Source of the DNA: Flavobacteriaceae bacterium
GTDB taxonomy: Bacteria > Bacteroidota > Bacteroidia > Flavobacteriales > Flavobacteriaceae
Direction: 5' to 3'
Assembly (NCBI GenBank): GCA_002687665.1
Contig: NZAX01000049.1
Location: 1-10,609 of the forward strand
Length of the DNA stretch: 10,609 nt
The position numbers and the translations under genes were made by a program. Of this stretch, positions 6,278 through 10,609 are shown piece by piece; the first letter of the stretch is position 1, and each line of letters begins with the position of its first letter. Below the pieces are notes generated by a model. That model did not search any database and was not told where the DNA came from. It saw only the letters and a list, made by a program, of their open reading frames with translations.

Positions 6278-8674
6278 ATGAAGCGACTCCTCCTTGTTTT
6301 TTTGCTTATGGTTGTCTACAAGACCCAAGCGCAAGAAAATCAGGACATTGAAGATCTGACTGATGAAACAAATAATACCCTTGAGGTTTCTGGCTTTTCT
6401 GTGGTTGTTGAGAGGGCCAGTGACAGTCTCTCAGTCGCTATTGATAGTTTAGCTGTTGAGGAAGAAAAAATAATCAGTCGTAGAGACTCCCTTTTGTTTT
6501 TGTCTTTTAGGCTCTCCAAACCAGGAATTTTAAAAAATATTGTCTTGGATACCCTTCCCAAACTACCTGACTCTATTGCCGAAAACCTCACCCCCCGATT
6601 CAAATACATGAAAGACATAGGGCTGGACCATGATAGTAGGTTTATATCCAATTCATTGATCATTCAGTTACTGGACTCCTTTTCCCTTCAAAGAACTCAA
6701 TATAATCTCCGATTGCGAAAAGCGAGAGAGATCGCTCAAAAACCGATTACGGAAATGGAAGATATTACCATAGAGGATTATAAAATCTATTTTTCCGATG
6801 GTACAGAAACACATGTAGATACCACATTGACAATCAACAAAGACTATCATTTTAATTATTTACGAAAAGATTATTTTGAATTGCTTCCTTTTGCGAATGT
6901 TGGTGAGACATTCAATAAACTGGGATATGATTTCCAGGATCAAAAACTAATCCCCGACATAGGTGCTCGGGCAAAGCATTATGGATACATTGAAGAGGAT
7001 GAAGTTGGATATTATGAGGTGCCATCTCCGTTGACAGAAATATTTTTTAAAACTGTTTTTGAACAAGGACAGTTGTTAGATGCCTTAATTACGGTGAACA
7101 CTTCACCTCGTCTCAATATCACCCTGGCCCACAAAGCCTTTCGCTCTTTAGGAAATTACATTAATACCCTTGGAGGTGGAACCAATCTACGCTTTACCTC
7201 CCAGTATACCTCCAAGAATTACCGTTATCGTCAGCGATCTCACTTTACAGCTCAACGCCTTGAAAATCAAGCTAATGGTGGGTTGGATTCACTCAGTGTA
7301 TATTTTTTTGAAAAAGCAGTTGAAGAATTTGAATACGATGGTTTTTTGGATCGATCCCGATTGACCAACAATGCCAATACTAATAACACGCTTATCGGCA
7401 GGCGCTATTATTTGGATCATCAGTATGATGTCAAGTTGGGGGGGAATGACAAAATGAAAAATTATGAAAAGCCAAAAGCAATTACACTTGGACATAAATT
7501 CAACTTCGAGGGTAAACATTTTATTTTTGACAATTCAACTAGAAATTCCTTTTTTGGAAATGTCTTAAGAGATGCTTTTTTCGGAATACGAACTTCATTG
7601 GATACTATGGACAATGAGTTTTATGCTATTCTTCGAGAAAAGAACTTGGGAGAGCTCAAAGCAGGCTTACGTCTGATTCATTGGGATTATAGGATAAGTC
7701 TGCCTGAAAATACTAAAAATCCAGATGAGCCATATGATTACGGACCTACCCCTACCGAAATCCAAGCTAATCAGATAGCACTTTCTGCCTATTGGAAAAA
7801 AACCTTTTTAAAATTTGATTTTAAAGGGGAAGGGTATTTCTCTGCATTTAAGGCCTATGCCAGTCAATTCATTTCTGGTGCCATCAGTAGAGATTTTAAA
7901 AATGGTACTTCCACCAAAGTCAAGCTTAGTTTAAGATCACAAACTCCTAATTTTAATTTCTTTCTAAATAGAAGCAACTTTGTTGAATACGATTGGCATA
8001 ATCCTGATTTTAAAAATCAATTGATCAATACGCTCAATTTCACTTTTGCCTATCCCAAGTGGGGAACAATAGAGGGAAAATACGAAGTATTAAATAATTA
8101 CACCTATTTTAAAAACCTCCTACCAGATAGCCGACTCGGGCCTGAAGAATTTAGTGATGATATCAAAAAAGAAGAGGAGTTGGTTGTTACTCCGGAGCAG
8201 TACAAAGGGACGGTGGGTTATCTCAAATTACGTTTTTCACAGCAACTGGATTTTTGGAAATTTACCTTGTCCAACACAGCCCAGTACCAACAAGTGTCGC
8301 ATGATGGAGATATTGATTTTAAACCCCTTAATGTTCCAGAGTGGAATTTGAGGACTTCTTTCCTTTTTTCCAGTCAATTATTTAATAAAGCACTTTATTT
8401 ACAGACCGGTATCACGGCACAGTATTTTACAGAATTTTACGCAGATAGATACAGTGCACATTTGGGTGAATTTGTTTCTCAAAACCACACGAAAATTGGA
8501 AAATTTCCAAGGTTAGATTTCTTCGTAAATGCGAAAATACAGCAAACACGATTGTTTTTGAAATACGAACACTTTAACAGTGATATTACGGGATACAACT
8601 ATTATTCCGCTCCCTTTACTCCATATCGGGATTCTTCAATTCGTTTTGGATTGGTTTGGAACTTTTTTCAGTAA
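6278..8674 (+). CDS. Putative outer-membrane porin (Bacteroidota putative porin family)
   Basis: The 798-residue product has a Sec signal peptide, MKRLLLVFLLMVVYKTQA, with likely cleavage after Ala18. Residues about 20-160 are a polar, Ser/Asp/Glu-rich segment. From about 164 the sequence matches what I know of the Bacteroidota putative porin family (Pfam Porin_10): IEDYKIYFSDGTETHVDTT, then NYLRKDYFELLPFANVG and NKLGYDF. The rest alternates aromatic and polar residues in many amphipathic strands, as in an outer-membrane beta-barrel, and ends in RFGLVWNFFQ, an aromatic-rich last strand. It likely forms a diffusion channel or binding barrel; the substrate is unknown. No TonB plug or SusC-type features are visible. 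The ATG at 6278 is followed directly by a good signal peptide. It is divergent from rnhB and convergent with gltD, with a hairpin between. Family assignment is from remembered motifs and was not searched. Confidence 0.83.
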   Translation: MKRLLLVFLLMVVYKTQAQENQDIEDLTDETNNTLEVSGFSVVVERASDSLSVAIDSLAVEEEKIISRRDSLLFLSFRLSKPGILKNIVLDTLPKLPDSIAENLTPRFKYMKDIGLDHDSRFISNSLIIQLLDSFSLQRTQYNLRLRKAREIAQKPITEMEDITIEDYKIYFSDGTETHVDTTLTINKDYHFNYLRKDYFELLPFANVGETFNKLGYDFQDQKLIPDIGARAKHYGYIEEDEVGYYEVPSPLTEIFFKTVFEQGQLLDALITVNTSPRLNITLAHKAFRSLGNYINTLGGGTNLRFTSQYTSKNYRYRQRSHFTAQRLENQANGGLDSLSVYFFEKAVEEFEYDGFLDRSRLTNNANTNNTLIGRRYYLDHQYDVKLGGNDKMKNYEKPKAITLGHKFNFEGKHFIFDNSTRNSFFGNVLRDAFFGIRTSLDTMDNEFYAILREKNLGELKAGLRLIHWDYRISLPENTKNPDEPYDYGPTPTEIQANQIALSAYWKKTFLKFDFKGEGYFSAFKAYASQFISGAISRDFKNGTSTKVKLSLRSQTPNFNFFLNRSNFVEYDWHNPDFKNQLINTLNFTFAYPKWGTIEGKYEVLNNYTYFKNLLPDSRLGPEEFSDDIKKEEELVVTPEQYKGTVGYLKLRFSQQLDFWKFTLSNTAQYQQVSHDGDIDFKPLNVPEWNLRTSFLFSSQLFNKALYLQTGITAQYFTEFYADRYSAHLGEFVSQNHTKIGKFPRLDFFVNAKIQQTRLFLKYEHFNSDITGYNYYSAPFTPYRDSSIRFGLVWNFFQ

Positions 8675-8712
8675 AACCGTGAATAAAATTTTACTAGTCA
8701 ATTATTTAAGAC

Positions 8713-8739
8713 AAAAAGAGGGCTCTAAAAAGCCCTTCT
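8713..8739 (-). terminator. Intrinsic terminator of the gltBD operon
   Basis: AGGGCT (8719-8724) pairs with AGCCCT (8731-8736) around the 6-base loop ctaaaa, with a G·U wobble and an outer A-T pair possible. On the minus strand the stem is followed by TTTTT (8717-8713), making a classical rho-independent terminator about 20 bases after the gltD stop (8760). On the plus strand no T run follows, so it would end porin transcription only weakly, if at all. Confidence 0.75.
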
Positions 8740-8759
8740 GAAATAGACTTTATAAAACC

Positions 8760-10226
8760 TTATACTCTCGACAAATCTCCTGCCATATTTTTTAATGGAA
8801 GATCCGAACTACCCATCAGGTAGGTGTCAATTTGGTGAGCAGCTTCCCTACCTTCTGAGATGGCCCATACAATTAGCGATTGGCCTCTTCTTGCGTCACC
8901 GGCAGTAAAAATATTAGGTCTATTGGTTTGATATTGTTTCTCTCCTTTGACGTTTCCTCTGGGGTCAAATGTTAAACCAAATTGTTCAGGAAGTGATTTT
9001 TCAGGACCGGTAAAACCAAGTGCAAGAAGGGCCAGTTCACATGGCCATTCTTTTTCCGAACCTATGATTTCTGTCAGTTGAGGTCTTTCTCCAGGGATTT
9101 TTTTCCACTCTACCTCAACTGTTTTGAGACCTATGAGATTTCCTTTTTCATCTCCAACGAATTCTTTTGTTAGTATACTCCACTCCCTGTGGCTGCCCTC
9201 CTCGTGAGAAGAACTGGTTTTAAGTTTGAATGGCCAATAGGGCCAGGGATTATCTTCTGTTCTTCCATCAGCGGGTTTGGGCATAATTTCAAAATTGGTT
9301 ACACTCTTCGCCCCTTGACGATTGGAGGTGCCTATGCAGTCAGATCCTGTATCTCCACCCCCGATAACTATTACATTTTTGTCTTTGGCTAAAAATTTTG
9401 GATCGCGACTGTGTTGTCCATCAACAGCTTTGTTGTTGTGGGGTAAAAAGTCCATGGCCTGTGTCACGCCATTGAGGTCTGCACCAGGAATAGGAAGTTC
9501 CCGTTTGATACTAGCTCCCGTACAGAGCAAAACTGCATCAAATTCCTTTTCGATATTCTCGGTTTTAATGGTTTTTCCCACTTCAACATTACATTTAAAT
9601 ATGATGCCCTCTGCTTCAAGAATTTTTAAACGACGGTCGATTATATTTTTTTCCATTTTAAAATCTGGGATTCCATAACGAAGTAAACCTCCAATTTTAT
9701 TATCTCTTTCAAAAACAGTTACAGTATGGCCTGCGCGGTTGAGCTGCTGTGCAGCAGCTAGTCCAGCAGGGCCTGATCCAATTACGGCAATGGACTTCCC
9801 TGTTCTGCTATCAGGAGGTTGAGGCTTGATCCAGCCTTCAGAAAACCCGCGTTCCACGATGTACTTTTCAATTAATTCTATGGACACAGGTGGGCTAATG
9901 ATTCCTAAGACACACGCCTCCTCACAAGGAGCGGGGCAAAGTCTACCGGTAAATTCAGGGAAATTGTTAGTAGAGTGCAAAATATTGAGCGCTTTTTGCC
10001 ATTCATTTTTGTGGACAGCGTCATTAAAATCTGGGATCAAATTACCTAATGGACAACCACTGTGACAAAATGGGACTCCGCAATCCATACACCTTCCCCC
10101 TTGTTCAAGTAATTCATCATTGTTTGGAGCAATTGTGAATTCTTTATAATTTCTTATTCGCTTTTTTGGTGTTACGACAGGTTCTTTAATTCTGTCATAC
10201 TCCATAAATCCCCTAAGCTTTCCCAT
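8760..10226 (-). CDS. gltD: Glutamate synthase (NADPH), small subunit
   Basis: GltD takes electrons from NAD(P)H through FAD and iron-sulfur clusters and passes them to the large subunit, which makes glutamate from glutamine and 2-oxoglutarate (GOGAT half of ammonium assimilation). The 488-residue length is typical. The N-terminal cysteine domain has C46-x2-C49-x4-C54-x3-C58 (GGRCMDCGVPFCHSGCPLGN) and C97-x3-C101-x3-C105 (CPAPCEEACVLG), the family's two 4Fe-4S ligand groups. The FAD site is GSGPAG at 150-155 with VFER at 171-174. The pyridine-nucleotide site is GGGDTG at 289-294. The C-terminal FAD motif FTAGDARRGQSLIVWAI is near 440-456. ATG at 10224-10226 is preceded by the gltB stop with only two bases between, so the two are one operon. 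Homologous small subunits of other oxidoreductases share this layout, but the gltB neighbour settles the identity. Confidence 0.97.
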   Translation of the reverse strand: MGKLRGFMEYDRIKEPVVTPKKRIRNYKEFTIAPNNDELLEQGGRCMDCGVPFCHSGCPLGNLIPDFNDAVHKNEWQKALNILHSTNNFPEFTGRLCPAPCEEACVLGIISPPVSIELIEKYIVERGFSEGWIKPQPPDSRTGKSIAVIGSGPAGLAAAQQLNRAGHTVTVFERDNKIGGLLRYGIPDFKMEKNIIDRRLKILEAEGIIFKCNVEVGKTIKTENIEKEFDAVLLCTGASIKRELPIPGADLNGVTQAMDFLPHNNKAVDGQHSRDPKFLAKDKNVIVIGGGDTGSDCIGTSNRQGAKSVTNFEIMPKPADGRTEDNPWPYWPFKLKTSSSHEEGSHREWSILTKEFVGDEKGNLIGLKTVEVEWKKIPGERPQLTEIIGSEKEWPCELALLALGFTGPEKSLPEQFGLTFDPRGNVKGEKQYQTNRPNIFTAGDARRGQSLIVWAISEGREAAHQIDTYLMGSSDLPLKNMAGDLSRV

Positions 10227-10228
10227 AG

Positions 10229-10609
10229 TTAACTAATTTTATTTTCTTTTTCACTTTTTTCAAGAATTTCAAGAGCTCTTTTATAATCAGTTGGCATTAC
10301 TTTAATAAATTTTTTTACATTTTTGCCCCAATCATTTAAAATTTGACCTGCAATTTTACTGTTAGTATATTTTTGATGGTTTTCAATTAGAGATAAAACT
10401 TCGTCTTTATCTTTAGTGTTTAAATCTTCTAATTCTACCATTTCCAGATTAAATTTTTTCTCATCAAATATGCCACTCTCACTGTAAATATAGGCTATAC
10501 CACCACTCATGCCAGCTGCAAAATTTCTTCCAAAATTACCAAGTATAACAGTTACACCCCCAGTCATGTATTCACACCCATGATCACCAATTCCCTCAAC
10601 CACAGCTTT
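10229..10609 (-). CDS. gltB: Glutamate synthase, large subunit, C-terminal part (5' end outside window)
   Basis: The last 126 residues of the large subunit are visible; the whole protein is usually about 1,500 residues. GltB carries the glutaminase, FMN and 3Fe-4S domains, none of which lies in this window. What is seen is the end of the C-terminal beta-helix (GXGXG) domain: VEGIGDHGCEYMTGG, then NFGRNFAAGMSGGIAYIY. The family's tail follows, with FNLEMVELEDL, then ENHQKYTNSKIAGQILNDW and FIKVMPTDYKRAL, and a charged end. The frame is open to base 10609 (KAVVEGIGDHG), so no start is in the window; the GTG at 10601-10603 is an internal Val. The stop TAA is two bases before gltD. The stretch 10261-10500 is only about 27% G+C by hand count, lower than the gltD body. 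Confidence 0.96.
   Translation of the reverse strand, partial: KAVVEGIGDHGCEYMTGGVTVILGNFGRNFAAGMSGGIAYIYSESGIFDEKKFNLEMVELEDLNTKDKDEVLSLIENHQKYTNSKIAGQILNDWGKNVKKFIKVMPTDYKRALEILEKSEKENKIS

Noticed and set aside
6340..6663. 107-codon open frame on the minus strand opposite the porin N-terminal segment
   Set aside because: Antisense to a gene with a good signal peptide; the Ser-rich product is what the complement of that segment gives.
9322..9678. 118-codon open frame on the plus strand opposite gltD
   Set aside because: Lies wholly inside gltD on the other strand, has no recognisable motif and no promoter; it is a shadow of a confidently identified gene.

Overview
The window looks like ordinary chromosome of a Bacteroidota bacterium, most likely Flavobacteriia (Flavobacteriaceae-like). 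The reasons are: TAnnTTTG-type -7 promoter elements; few Shine-Dalgarno sequences; a class II lysyl-tRNA synthetase with the long C-terminal extension I associate with this group; a large Bacteroidota-type putative porin; and a large N-lipidated envelope protein. Base composition is AT-leaning, with a distinctly AT-richer stretch at the right edge. I see no mobile element, CRISPR array, rRNA, tRNA or phage gene.

Layout, left to right. (1) The 3' end of hemL (tetrapyrrole synthesis) runs rightward off the left edge and converges on lysS. (2) lysS (lysyl-tRNA synthetase) runs leftward. Its -7 element overlaps an apparent upstream TTG start, which fixes the true start at the downstream ATG. (3) Divergent from lysS is a two-gene unit: a 55-residue Pmp3/YqaE-type membrane protein that begins with TTG, overlapping lipB (octanoyltransferase of lipoate synthesis) by ATGA. 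The small gene is easy to miss because the lipB frame stays open through it and invites a false 52-residue extension of LipB. (4) lipB ends inside the end of a leftward gene for a lipoprotein of about 814 residues with a predicted C-terminal beta-propeller. That gene lies behind rnhB (RNase HII). (5) Divergent from rnhB is a putative outer-membrane porin of 798 residues. (6) A terminator hairpin separates the porin from a leftward gltB-gltD operon (glutamate synthase). Only the last 126 codons of gltB are in the window.

The genes are mostly housekeeping (translation, cofactors, RNA/DNA hybrid removal, nitrogen assimilation) mixed with two large envelope proteins. There is no strong sign of a new multi-gene system. 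The points most worth a second look are the hidden pmp3-like gene coupled to lipB, the winged-helix-like tail of LysRS, the large lipoprotein behind rnhB, the extra N-terminal segment of the porin, and the composition change at the gltB end.
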